Positions 8,724 to 16,668 of a stretch of DNA of 17,500 nt are shown piece by piece (the stretch's first letter is position 1; every line of letters begins with the position of its first letter). This DNA is from Actinidia chinensis. Its lineage: Eukaryota; Streptophyta; Magnoliopsida; Ericales; Actinidiaceae. A program made the translations under genes and the position numbers. The notes below the pieces were generated by a model. The model saw nothing but the letters and a program-made list of their open reading frames with translations. It did not search any database and was not told where the DNA came from. The DNA lies in contig CM018890.1 in the NCBI GenBank assembly GCA_009663005.1, forward strand, positions 5,198,887 to 5,216,386. Direction: 5' to 3'.

Positions 8724-8956
8724 GTGAACCTGAGAAAAGAGTACAAGGGGATCTTCTGGCAAGAAGATATCATCCCATTCTTCCAATCAGCCACCCTCCC
8801 GAAGGACTGCACCACTGTTCAACAGTGCTACATCGAACTGTCCAAGCTGGTGAAAGAAAAGCTTGGGAAAGTTTCCGATTACTTTATCAAGTTAGCCGAT
8901 GCCATGGTTACGTGGATCTAAGCTTGGGACGAGCTCAACCCAGGCAATGGTTCCGC
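8724..8956 (+). pseudogene. Unidentified coding remnant, probably a 3'-terminal exon with an internal stop
   Basis: The frame reads [15 protein letters not shown], then [13 protein letters not shown], a helical stretch [20 protein letters not shown], and ADAMVTWI. It meets TAA at 8919-8921, continues AWDELNPGNGSA, and ends with TAA at 8957-8959. Its base composition is clearly richer and more codon-like than the AT-rich flanks. The frame opens with GTG, not ATG, and an in-frame TAA lies just upstream without a good acceptor. I do not recognise the family. The best reading is a duplicated or relocated terminal exon whose Glu-type codon became a stop. A short bona fide ORF is less likely. Confidence 0.45.
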
Positions 8957-8959
8957 CTA

Positions 8960-9954
8960 ACTGCCTAACCTAACTGTTCTGCTACATCGAATTTTTTATA
9001 GTGACTGATTGGCGTTAGCTTTCGATAGTTATGACAGATTGGTGGATGTTATAGTTTATTTATTGAAATTTGATGAGCTTAGAATTATTCATTATACTTC
9101 ATTTTGTTTTGAATTACCCTGGCAAACTTGTGCCTCCAAAGGGAAAAAACTTGACATCTTGCTGAAGTGTTGATGTTTGATTCTGAAATAGTCTCAAGCT
9201 AAAATGAGGTCTCTTGTAATACATGTAGACGGTGTTCGGTATAGTTGAACTTGTGTTACAATTATTTATTTAAAATTGTGTTAGAATTATTTATTTAAAA
9301 TCAAAAGTTGAAAAACTTCAAAATGGATCTTAAAGAATCAGCTCTTTTTTAACTTTTGTGATTTTTTTTTTGTCCCACAAGTGCCAAACACTATGGCATA
9401 ACTTTCAAGACAAAAAACAGAATTCGGGATTTTATTTGGGAGCGAAAAATGATAAGTAACCCTAATTAAGAAAATTTGTTAAGAAATTAAAATTACAATA
9501 TTATTTTTTATTAATACAAATATCTTCAATTTTGAATGTTGTGTTACCATTCTCTAAAATTGAGTTACTCTAATTTAAAGATTTTATGCGATAGTTTTTA
9601 AATTTGTAATGAACAATAATAATTTTGGAGTGCAAACTTTCTAAAAATATTTAAAGGTACGATCATCCTCTGCACCCCTCTTGAACAAGAGGGGTATCTG
9701 GCCTCCTCAAGTTTTGAAAATTATAATTTTATCTATAATCTTAAAATAAGTTTTCAATTGTCCCTTAAAATATTTGTAAGTGTTTTCTTTAATCTTTCAC
9801 AGCCTCTTTTTGAATAAAATTACTGCGCTTTACTCTTTTTAAATATTTGTTTTGCTAGAAAATGTTAGTAAAATTAAATTCAGTAAAGTACTGAATTTAT
9901 AAGGGGAAAATAAATTCAGAGGGACAAAACTGTATAAAAAAACAGAAAAAAAAA
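8960..9954. other. AT-rich intergenic sequence with a MITE-like patch
   Basis: No coding exon or RNA gene is seen. A 25-nt exact-but-one tandem duplication (9251-9300) lies inside a MITE-like segment (9229-9396). The remainder is low-complexity AT-rich DNA. Confidence 0.6.
9229..9396. mobile_element. Small MITE-like element with a tandem duplication
   Basis: The left end GGTGTTCGGTATAGTTGAAC faces a right end that reads AGTGTTTGGCACTTGTGGGA on the minus strand. Inside, ATCAAAAGTTGAAAAA is mirrored by TTTTTAACTTTTGTGAT. Units of 25 nt at 9251-9275 and 9276-9300 differ at one base (TTGTGTTACAATT against TTGTGTTAGAATT). The ends resemble hAT-type MITEs, but no 8-bp target duplication is evident. 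Confidence 0.4.
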
Positions 9955-9959
9955 CAAAA

Positions 9960-10474
9960 GTGATCAGGCCAGCTTTCAACACTGTCTCCTTAAGACAGGA
10001 TTCGCCCGTCACTGGTGCTTACGGCTGTAGGCGTCTGTCTCCCAGAGATGCCAACGATCTCGCATCACAGAAATTAGCACAATTTATTTTTGTTGTGCTC
10101 GGCGAACCAGAAAGTATGTACTCTCTCATAAATGACTCTAATGCAGAATGCTAGAAAACTCTCTTTTTCCTTACTGATTGAACTATCAGATTTGTTGTGT
10201 GTGTTTGAACTTGCAAGAAAATGTTGTATTTATAGGATTTTCAATGGCTGTGAAAGCCACGAATTTATTCCACCATTGAAGCCATTGTAACAGCCCATAA
10301 CCAGCCAAATTAAATCTCCTCTTATGGCTGATATGACTGCTGTTATCAAATATGAAAGGTCTTGACCTTTCAGTAAATAGAAAAAAATGGGGGTTAATTG
10401 TCAATGCAAAATTATATGGGGTTAATTTGTAATAAAATTACACGGAGTTTCTTCTGTAATAAAAACTACGGGAT

Positions 10475-10505
<31 letters not shown>

Positions 10506-10743
10506 ATCGCAAAGCGCCTCTAATAGCGCCACAAAGCGCCCATTGCGCACGCGGACCGCGACTCGCGGCTGCGGCACAGCCGCGCGTGCACATGAAAGCT
10601 AAGGTACAATGTAACTCACTTTGTACATAACTCCATCTTGGTGCCACTCCAAGTACTCATTTTGTTAATGTAGCTTGGAGTGTATTAACCTTTAAAATAT
10701 TCCTTATTTATCCGATGTGGGACTTTCACATTTTTCCATATCA
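9960..10743 (-). mobile_element. Probable LTR and leader of an LTR retrotransposon (solo LTR or truncated copy)
   Basis: Read on the minus strand, the 5' end is TGATATGGAAAAATGTGAAA followed by GTCCCACATCGG, a sequence common at plant LTR starts. About 500 nt in, a TATAAATA box (10227-10234) could be the LTR promoter. After it come a leader-like stretch and a CTGTCT/AGACAG hairpin (9982-9998). No gag or pol ORF follows and I found no clear primer-binding site or 5-bp target duplication. The lower boundary is a guess. The plus-strand ORF at 9960-10154 has no family features. Confidence 0.5.
10508..10590. other. CpG-rich block inside the LTR
   Basis: About 80 nt are very rich in GC and CpG amid AT-rich sequence. 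AGCGCC appears three times (10513, 10525, 10535). A 7-bp stem, GCGGCTG/CAGCCGC with a 5-nt loop, lies at 10565-10583. In the minus-strand LTR this lies about 275 nt upstream of the TATA box, so it could be a U3 regulatory segment. Confidence 0.75.
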
Positions 10744-11017
10744 ATGGTACCACTTTGATGAACATTTTTTCATTCACCTTTATCTGTTTTGAGCAAATAA
10801 ATATTACTTACCCGGTTATCTACTCACGAAGAGAATCCAGTCCACACATGTCAAAATTTCGATAACGGGACCCACCCATTAAAATTAGGTCAAAATCAGC
10901 TCACTTTTACTTTTCCAACAGAAAGACTCTTATATTCTAGCTTTCCATTCATATTATTCTCTCCTATCTCAACCACACTATCGTACTAGTATACCGAAAA
11001 CTGTCACATTTATAATC
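10744..11017. other. Intergenic spacer, nothing identified
   Basis: This unique-looking AT-rich sequence lies between the LTR and the next MITE. No exon, RNA gene or repeat is recognised in it. Confidence 0.5.
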
Positions 11018-11269
11018 ACGTGCATAGAGTTCGGATCCTTTGAAGTACGCGCCTGGTGTAATGATTTCTAAAAGTGTTTTATTTTTTTTTTTTTTTTTTT
11101 TTTTTGAAAACAATATATTTGCATTAATACAAAAACGACGTTGTTTTGATCTTGAAGTGTACAAAACGACATTGTTTTGATTTTAAAGTATACAAAACGA
11201 CGTCGTTTTTTACACTTCAAGATCACTCCACCATGTGCGTACTTCAGAGGATCCGAACTCATGTGCATA
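11018..11269. mobile_element. Mutator-like MITE with near-perfect 9-bp target-site duplication
   Basis: The left terminus is GAGTTCGGATCCTTTGAAGT (from 11027). The right terminus on the minus strand is GAGTTCGGATCCTCTGAAGT (ending 11260). The arms stay similar for about 50 bp. Flanks are ACGTGCATA (11018-11026) and ATGTGCATA (11261-11269), 8 of 9 identical, as expected for a Mutator-type insertion. The core has a long T run (about 11082-11105) and three repeats of an AAAACGACGTCGTTTT-like palindrome with a ~31-nt period (near 11132, 11161 and 11192). It has no transposase. ORFs on both strands here are by-products of the repeat. Confidence 0.8.
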
Positions 11270-11403
11270 ACACCTACCTAATCTTATTGTTACTATCATT
11301 AAGCTCCCTAGGTGCAATAAGGAGTTATGAATCGTTGAATCAATTACATGTTTTCTTTATTATTTTTTTTTCCCTTCCAATCTTTACTTCAGACACAACA
11401 TTA

Positions 11404-12232
11404 AGGCTGTGTTTGGAGCTTGAGGAAAGACAGAGAAATGAGAGGAAAATATTAAGTTTCCTTATTCTTTAATTGGTTACAAATATTGAGAGGAAGGAAA
11501 AGATTTCCAAAAAAAAAACAAGTGAATAAACAACCTAGCACACATTTCAATAATTTGAATAGAAATTATAACATTAAATGGAAAGCTTTTAGATTTGAAA
11601 TAAACATAAATTTCATTATTTTCTTTTTCTTTCTTTTGAAACAAAACAAATGAAAATAACCACCTTTCTCTATTATTTCTCTTTCATTTATTTTCTCTTC
11701 CTTTCTTTTTTGGGTAAATTTCACTAACCTCCCTCCCTCGCCTATAGTATTAAAAATAGTACTGACCTCCTTTATTTTTGAAATTAGTATCAAGACCCCC
11801 TAGAGCTATTTTTTGTACAAAAATAACTAATTTGCCATTTGATTTAGGGCTTTCAATTTTTTTTTAATACACACATTAAATTAAATAAACATTAAAAATA
11901 AAATTGATAACAAAGTTTATATTTTAAGTATGTTTAGATTAGGGGAACTTAAAAAGTAAAATATTTAGATTATTTTTTTTAAAAATTATTACTAACAAAT
12001 TTTTATTTATTTTAATAGGTTTATTAAGAAAAATAATTTAAAAGCCCTAAATCAAAGGTAAAAATAGGCATTTTTACACAAAAATTAACTCAAGGGAGAA
12101 TCTTAACGTTAGTATCAAAAGTAAAAAATATCAATATTATTTTCTAAACTACAGAAGTGTGATTGTATTTGTCATAAACTTTAGGGAAGTCAGTAAAATT
12201 TTCCTTTCTTTTTCACTAACTTCCAAAAACCC
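11404..12232. mobile_element. Older MITE split by a younger element
   Basis: The left end GGCTGTGTTTGGAGCTTGAG, then GAAAGACAGAGAAATGAGAG, resembles the minus-strand reading of the right end: GAGGGTTTTTGGAAGTTAGT, then GAAAAAGAAAGGAAGAGAAA. The right arm becomes continuous with the rest only when the inner element (11712-12204) is removed. Arms are diverged and low in complexity, so this is an inference. Confidence 0.45.
11702..12213. mobile_element. Mutator-type MITE with long TIRs and 9-bp target-site duplication
   Basis: The left end GGGTAAATTTCACTAACCTC (from 11712) matches the minus-strand right end GGAAAATTTTACTGACTTCC (from 12204). The arms stay alignable for about 160 bp, including GATTTAGGGCTTT in both. 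TTTCTTTTT flanks both sides (11702-11710 and 12205-12213). The core is pure AT-rich sequence with no ORF. The duplication is low in complexity, which weakens it, but its 9-bp length and position fit a Mutator-like insertion. Confidence 0.75.
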
Positions 12233-12278
12233 TCTAGCACGGTTACACACCCTAGGAAATGTCAAAACAGTAATAATT

Positions 12279-12283
12279 AAAAA
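12279..12283 (-). terminator. Pol III oligo-T terminator of tRNA-Asp
   Basis: AAAAA on the plus strand gives TTTTT on the tRNA strand, 7 nt after the last tRNA base. This is a sufficient pol III stop. Confidence 0.8.
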
Positions 12284-12290
12284 CTCGAAT

Positions 12291-12362
12291 CGCCGTTGCC
12301 GGGGATCGAACCCGGGTCACCCGCGTGACAGGCGGGAATACTTACCACTATACTACAACGAC
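12291..12362 (-). tRNA. trnD-GUC: tRNA-Asp (anticodon GUC)
   Basis: On the minus strand the 72-nt gene begins GTCGTTGTAGTATAGTGG and ends in CAACGGCG. The acceptor stem GTCGTTG/CAACGGC pairs fully (one T:G), with discriminator G. The anticodon stem CCCGC/GCGGG encloses loop CTGTCAC, giving GTC. The internal A box (TAGTATAGTGG) and B box (GGTTCGATCCC) for pol III are intact, with no intron. CAA triplets lie just upstream (the TTCAAATCAA context), as is usual at plant pol III starts, and an oligo-T terminator follows. It reads as a functional nuclear gene; CCA is not encoded. Confidence 0.98.
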
Positions 12363-12890
12363 TTGATTTGAATTCCTTTATCTGAAACTTTTATTTATAG
12401 AAAGTTAATAATTTAATTTTGTTTTTTAAGACAATAGAGATGTATGGTTTTGGAAATAACCAATTTTGAAATTAAAAATGAGCAGATTATATAGCGTATA
12501 TAATCTGATTAACCTCAAATTAATATAATCAAAGTAGATTTTCAGTGGATTCTAACAATATCTCTCCAATTGGATCATTAGTTGAAGAGAAGTCATTATC
12601 TATAATAAACATGTTATATATATTTTCTTATTGGAGGAATGTATAGCAGTATATGTTAAAAGTTTTGAATTTTTTTTTCTAAAATTCTTATAAGAGCTTG
12701 GTTTTTGTAATGAAAACGAGTTTTCCTTCTTAAATAAAGTTTTCCACAAGAGTTTGGTTTCCTTAATGAAAACAAGTTTCCAATCTTAAATCAAGTTTCC
12801 CAAACTATGGAATAAACTAGATAATCCGTGAATATAAAACACGATTTAAAAGGTAAAAACTGAAAATAAGGCTCACAAATAATAGAAGAC
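12363..12890. other. tRNA upstream flank with a 56-nt tandem duplication
   Basis: No gene is seen. Units at 12694-12749 and 12750-12803 share GAG(C/T)TTGGTTT, TAATGAAAAC, CTTAAAT and AAGTTTCC in order. The rest is AT-rich. Confidence 0.6.
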
Positions 12891-12979
12891 TTAGGCTTCG
12901 TTTGGTAATGCTTAAAAGCCAAACTTTTTTTAAACTTGTTACCAAAAAAATAATATTTTTTGACTTTTTTGCTTTTATG

Positions 12980-13045
<66 letters not shown>

Positions 13046-13105
13046 CTTTTTTACTTATTTTAATCAAAAAAAAATTTAAAAAAACTGATGTCAAACGGAG
13101 CCTAA
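12891..13105. mobile_element. MITE with TTAGGCTYCGTTTGRYA ends
   Basis: The left end is TTAGGCTTCGTTTGGTAA; the minus-strand right end is TTAGGCTCCGTTTGACA, giving matching terminal repeats of about 17 bp. The 215-bp core is built of internally complementary A- and T-rich blocks (AAAGCAAAAAAGC against GCTTTTTTGC types) and has no ORF. A TA/TA or TTA/TAA junction is compatible with Tc1/mariner or PIF/Harbinger types; I could not decide between them. Confidence 0.7.
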
Positions 13106-13107
13106 TC

Positions 13108-13682
13108 AAAAGTAATACAATAAAAACTAACAGAGGTTGACATGATGATAGAGGTGTTAAATGGGTCGTGCCGTGTCTCTTAGCTAATTTATTTTTGTGT
13201 TTATCGTACTCCGTGTCATACCCTGTCCATTTGATAAAAAACTAAATTCGGACGGTCCATTCGTGTTCCGTGTCATTCCTAATTGCGCCTTGTAATGTGC
13301 CATTATTTTATTTTTAAATAAGTTTAATGCCTCAAAAATCTAAAATTATTTTAAGTTGTGAACATAAACATATCGTGCAATGCCCTAAAAATAGTGGCCC
13401 GACCCGACTCATCACCATTCTCGTGTCGTGCCATGCCTAAGTTTTAACGTGTCATGTCATACCATGCCTGCACCAGCCCTGAGACTTGAAGGTTTATTCC
13501 CTTCCAAGTCTTAGGTTTGAAACCTCCTAAGTGTTATCAATTACTGAGTTGTGCTAGTCCATATGAGACTTTATCCCGACTTAATCAACTCTCCGGCTAA
13601 TGGATAATGGAATTAGGTTCCCCCAAATTGGTCGATCTTTGGACTAGATACTGAGTTGTCAAAAAAAAAGTAATACAATAAA
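13108..13682 (+). mobile_element. Retroposed insertion with perfect 17-bp target-site duplication and poly(A) end
   Basis: AAAAGTAATACAATAAA occurs at 13108-13124 and exactly again at 13666-13682. The 541 bp between end in a run of A (13661 on). This layout, with an A-rich 5' edge on the duplication, is what target-primed reverse transcription by a LINE machinery leaves. The first part (about 13150-13470) is rich in CGTGTC/GTGCC-type words and the second part is SINE-like. The insertion lies just beyond the MITE ending at 13105. Confidence 0.75.
13475..13665 (+). mobile_element. SINE-like 3' segment
   Basis: GGTTTGAAACC at about 13513 resembles a degenerate pol III B box. It is followed by CTCCTAAGTGTTATCAATTA, a ...GGATAATGGAATTAGG... 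segment and a 3' end of CTGAGTTGTC plus poly(A). I recognise this as the general form of plant tRNA-derived SINE tails. An A box was not identified, so the head may be missing or displaced by the CGTGTC-rich part. Confidence 0.5.
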
Positions 13683-13998
13683 TAGTGAGTAAAAGTTGCA
13701 CAGAAATTGGATTGTTAGAATAGGTCAAAAAATAAAGCTAATTAAAAGCAAAACAAACAAAACAAAATCTTATGTCGCAGTTTGGAAACTCATCAAAGCT
13801 AAGGATCACATCCCCAGTTTCACTGTGGCATTCTGCACTGTAAATTAAGGGGCACAACGAGCTGCTCAGCCGCTCATGACAAATGAAGATTTTATCTCTG
13901 CGCAAAGAAATGCAGAATACGAATCAGATACGAATAAAAAGAGCTCCGCACCAGCTTCGGCAAAAAGGTGCATGAAAATTTTGCAGAGGCGGCTTTTT
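13683..13998 (-). other. 3' flank, likely 3' UTR, of TRM1
   Basis: This sequence directly follows the TRM1 stop on the minus strand. It has no coding content. No standard AATAAA was found at a convincing place, so the transcript end is not called. Confidence 0.5.
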
Positions 13999-14238
13999 TC
14001 ATGAAACCAGAGGGGGGTCTTCTGTCTTCTTACGCTTGGCTTCGGGCTCATCGCCGCCTTCTTCGTGGTGGTTAATTCCGTTTAGAGCTTGTGGACCCAA
14101 AAGAGAGACGTGCTTGCTGGTGATCTGGCGGCCCGCCCTGAGCTTCGGGCCCCAGTGCCTCTCGGGATTCGGAAGAAACCGTGCGACCTTCTTAGCTTGT
14201 GCTTTGCTGAGGGATGCAACAGCTCTAGCAAAATTAGC
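13999..14238 (-). CDS. TRM1: TRM1 last exon and stop
   Basis: The exon has 80 codons including TGA. It reads ANFARAVASLSKAQAKKVAR, then FLPNPERHWGPKLRAG and RQITSKHVSLLGPQALNG. It ends in a charged tail with EPEAKRKKTEDPPLVS that could serve as a basic nuclear-targeting patch. The acceptor is a CT-repeat tract plus GTGCAG. Confidence 0.92.
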   Translation of the reverse strand, partial: ANFARAVASLSKAQAKKVARFLPNPERHWGPKLRAGRQITSKHVSLLGPQALNGINHHEEGGDEPEAKRKKTEDPPLVS

Positions 14239-14848
14239 CTGCACAGAGAGAGAGAGAGAGGGCAAAAGAATTTTTGAGTGCTTCGAAGGTACATATAAGA
14301 GTGTACAATCAAAGGATAAATTGCCAAGTCATAAACGCTCATCCACTCTATGAAGCACGGGTACTGCAAAAACTATATATGGGTGCGTACTAGGTACGGG
14401 TACTTGCATAGTACTTCTAAATATGTACCGGGTACGCCAAAATGCGTACCCATTGCCGTACCATATCCAGAATAATTCCTACTTTTATACAAAGATGAAG
14501 TTAGCTTGATTAAACTATTTTCCCTAGCTTAGTATAGCTATAATTTAATATTTATAGCATAAATTCTTTAGAACAATAACAGTAAATTCTAACTTGTGCC
14601 TAATTTTTTCATTGAACTATGATTTAAAAAAAGTAATATTTATAGCATAACACTCACAAGTGTGTGCAAACACACAGGGCTCAAGCACATACATCAAGGA
14701 AAAACACTCTCCACTCTCATTTGGATTGGTACCGGTACAATATGGGTACAAAACAAGCATAACACAATGAAACTAACAAGAGCCAAACTTTAAACACAAA
14801 AACATAGAGCATTATTGAAGGAGTGAGGGAAGAAAAACTGAAACGCAC
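14239..14848 (-). other. TRM1 last intron with GTAC-rich patches
   Basis: The 3' end has a (CT)n polypyrimidine tract, seen on the plus strand as (AG)n at about 14243-14260. Two patches rich in GGGTAC/GTACC words lie at 14348-14462 and 14727-14750, possibly ends of a degenerate repeat. GTGTG..CACAC forms a small hairpin near 14660-14675. No gene is seen. Confidence 0.55.
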
Positions 14849-14926
14849 TTGAAGAACTGGTTCCTTTGCAAGTATAACACTTCCTGCCTGCTCTGGTGGT
14901 TGGGCTTTCACGGGATGATTTTTAAC
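14849..14926 (-). CDS. TRM1: TRM1 penultimate exon
   Basis: The exon has 26 codons: VKNHPVKAQPPEQAG, then SVILAKEPVLQ. The acceptor is TGTGTAG and the donor GTGCGT. It joins in phase after MRCW and before ANFARAVASL. It is intact. Confidence 0.92.
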
Positions 14927-15311
14927 CTACACACAAAACAAGAGAGAGAGAGAGAGATTAATACTTGAATAATCAATGATATCTGTACAATTCAACAAAC
15001 TGCGATGAGTTCAGACGAGAAAAAAAACTAAAAAAACTGAAGGTTGTGAAATTAGCTTGTGAAAGATAAAAAAGCTCACACGATAGCCGTTTGAAGTTTC
15101 CATTTTGAAAAAACACATACAGAAATCACATAAAAAGAACGATCCAAATGCACGAATTAAGGAGGATTATTAATTCATCCTCAATGATGAACACAAAAAT
15201 TTTAAAGAATTCTTTAATAATCCTCGTTCAATATCCTGGTTGGAACATGGTGGATTTATGAGTAGGGGAGCTCACACGCATTCACATGGAAACACACAAC
15301 GTAGTACTTAC
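14927..15311 (-). other. TRM1 intron, nothing special
   Basis: An ordinary 385-nt AT-rich intron bounded by GTAAGT and TGTGTAG, with an (AG)n tract at about 14941-14956. No repeat or RNA gene is recognised. Confidence 0.7.
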
Positions 15312-15506
15312 CCAACAACGCATTATGTCCCAAATAACATCCATAGGAGCATCTGATTTCAGCCCCAGAGGATTCACATGAGTTCCCGATATACGATATC
15401 CTGCATTTATGACAGCAGACCGGAATATCACTGCTGAGGGGGAAGTGCATTTTAGCGTTGCACAAAGATTGTGCAAACTAAGAAACAAAGGGACATCAGG
15501 CAGCTC
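15312..15506 (-). CDS. TRM1: TRM1 exon (C-terminal domain)
   Basis: The exon has 65 codons in phase 0, from ELPDVPLFLSLHNLCATLKC to DIMRCW, with acceptor TTGCAG and donor GTAAGT. It contains the conserved INAGY-x-x-SGTHVNP and K-x-DAPMDVIWDIMR segments of the TRM1 C-terminal domain. It is fully open and free of indels. Confidence 0.92.
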
Positions 15507-15770
15507 CTGCAAGTAATAGGCTACATTATTAATAAGTACAAAATATATTGCCAACATAAACAGATAAAAGTAAACACACCTCTGAAATTGTTGTTAACTG
15601 TTGCCAACATAAACAGATATAAGTATAAAATGCAACCACAAGTTCATTATTTTATTAACTGCTGCACGGACCATGGACAATTGAGTCTCTTCAAGGTAAT
15701 CAACACTTGATCAATATAAAATATAAAATTAGCTCAAAGGTCATAAACACACCTCTGAAATTGTTGTTAA
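15507..15770 (-). repeat. TRM1 intron carrying a copy of the upstream exon end and donor
   Basis: A 26-bp sequence (15745-15770) covers the last 18 nt of the TRM1 exon and the first 8 nt of the intron. It recurs exactly at 15572-15597 inside the intron. Beside it, TTGCCAACATAAACAGATA starts at 15548 and again at 15601 (53-nt period, one mismatch over 25 nt). The intron therefore contains a decoy donor GTGTGT 173 nt downstream of the real one. Confidence 0.8.
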
Positions 15771-15954
15771 TACAGCAGAGATTCGATCATAACAGGTAGC
15801 GATCCTTCATCGACCTTCAATCTGCTAGTATGGAAGTAACCCATTTGTCATGGATGGAGCAGACCATATAGGCCCACCATGTTATATTTTCCACAATAGA
15901 GCACTCTTGAGGAACAACAGGACCAAAACCAGGTAGATATCGTATGCTATTATT
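15753..15954 (-). pseudogene. TRM1: TRM1 exon with clustered small deletions
   Basis: The exon opens cleanly, NNSIRYLPGFGPVVPQECSI, then shifts. Family words appear in changing frames: CGKY, NMGGP, IWSAP, IHD, WVTSILAD, SMKDRY and DRISAVLTTISE. An in-frame stop follows LAD. The exon is 202 nt where an intact one should be about 213 (71 codons). I can place 1-nt losses near CGK, GGP and PIH, one codon near NMG, one near HD-W, and 2 nt at RYPAY, which sums to 11. The acceptor is CAAG rather than YAG; donor GTGTGT. Confidence 0.75.
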
Positions 15955-16391
15955 CTTGAGGGAAGGAAAGGACAAAAGAAACAAAACAACAAAAAAGAGA
16001 GAACGTCAGAAGGGCGTTATAACTAAACCAAAATATAAATTTAGAAACACAACCGTTGATCCATACCATGAACTTGTGAGTTGTATTTCAAACTGTATAT
16101 GATATGAAATACATTCCCATCAATTTGTAATCCATTGAAGAAGTCACAAATCGCACTATGGCTTACTAGTGACGAGGACAGTATGTTTAGGGACAATTAC
16201 ATGTCACTATGGCCAATACATTAATACCCTTGGGAATCTGAAAATTACATCCCCCTCCTTGAGTGTTATAGTGGCATTATAGGTTCCCCCTCAGTAAGTC
16301 ATATGCCAACTGAAAGTGTTTGCTGATATCAGAAATAATAATTTTCAAAATACCCATTTTAACCCAAATAAAGTAGACAAAAGCTAAAAAC

Positions 16392-16668
16392 AGCCCAAGA
16401 GCGCCCGTTTAGTGTGGGCCCCATGCGTGATAATAACAGCCTTTTACAGAGCATATCAACGCAGTGTCAAACTGCATTTATATACATAAATTCATGGACC
16501 AAATCACAAAATTCACCTCCCGAAACAAACGTTTGTAGCCAAACCCATCTCTCTTCTCTTCTTCTGTTTGTATATCATTTCTCGCTTCATTTTCTCTTCT
16601 GCATTTTCTAATTTTTTTTCTCCCAATTACAAGCCGAACCCATCTCTCTTTTGTTTTTCCTCTATCAC
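16392..16668 (+). promoter_or_regulatory. Promoter-like module antisense to TRM1
   Basis: Site II-type motifs AGCCCA (16392-16397) and TGGGCC (16415-16420) precede a TATA-like TTTATATA (16477-16484) by about 60-85 bp. A C/T-rich leader of about 130 nt follows, in which AACCCATCTCTCTT occurs twice. The first ATG after the expected start site is at 16669. The order is that of a plant pol II promoter and 5' UTR. Expression is inferred, not shown. Confidence 0.4.

Noticed and set aside
10964..11472. Three ORFs of 66-108 aa on both strands
   Set aside because: They arise from the TIRs, poly(T) and ACGT repeats of the Mutator-type MITE and its flank, with lysine/phenylalanine runs typical of low-complexity DNA.
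14036..14369. Plus- and minus-strand ORFs overlapping the TRM1 last exon
   Set aside because: They are shadow frames of the real minus-strand exon 13999-14238, which has a splice acceptor and strong TRM1 similarity.
16196..16300. GGGACAATTACATGTCACTA as a Mutator-like terminus
   Set aside because: The style resembles the 11712 element, but no inverted partner or target duplication was found in the window.
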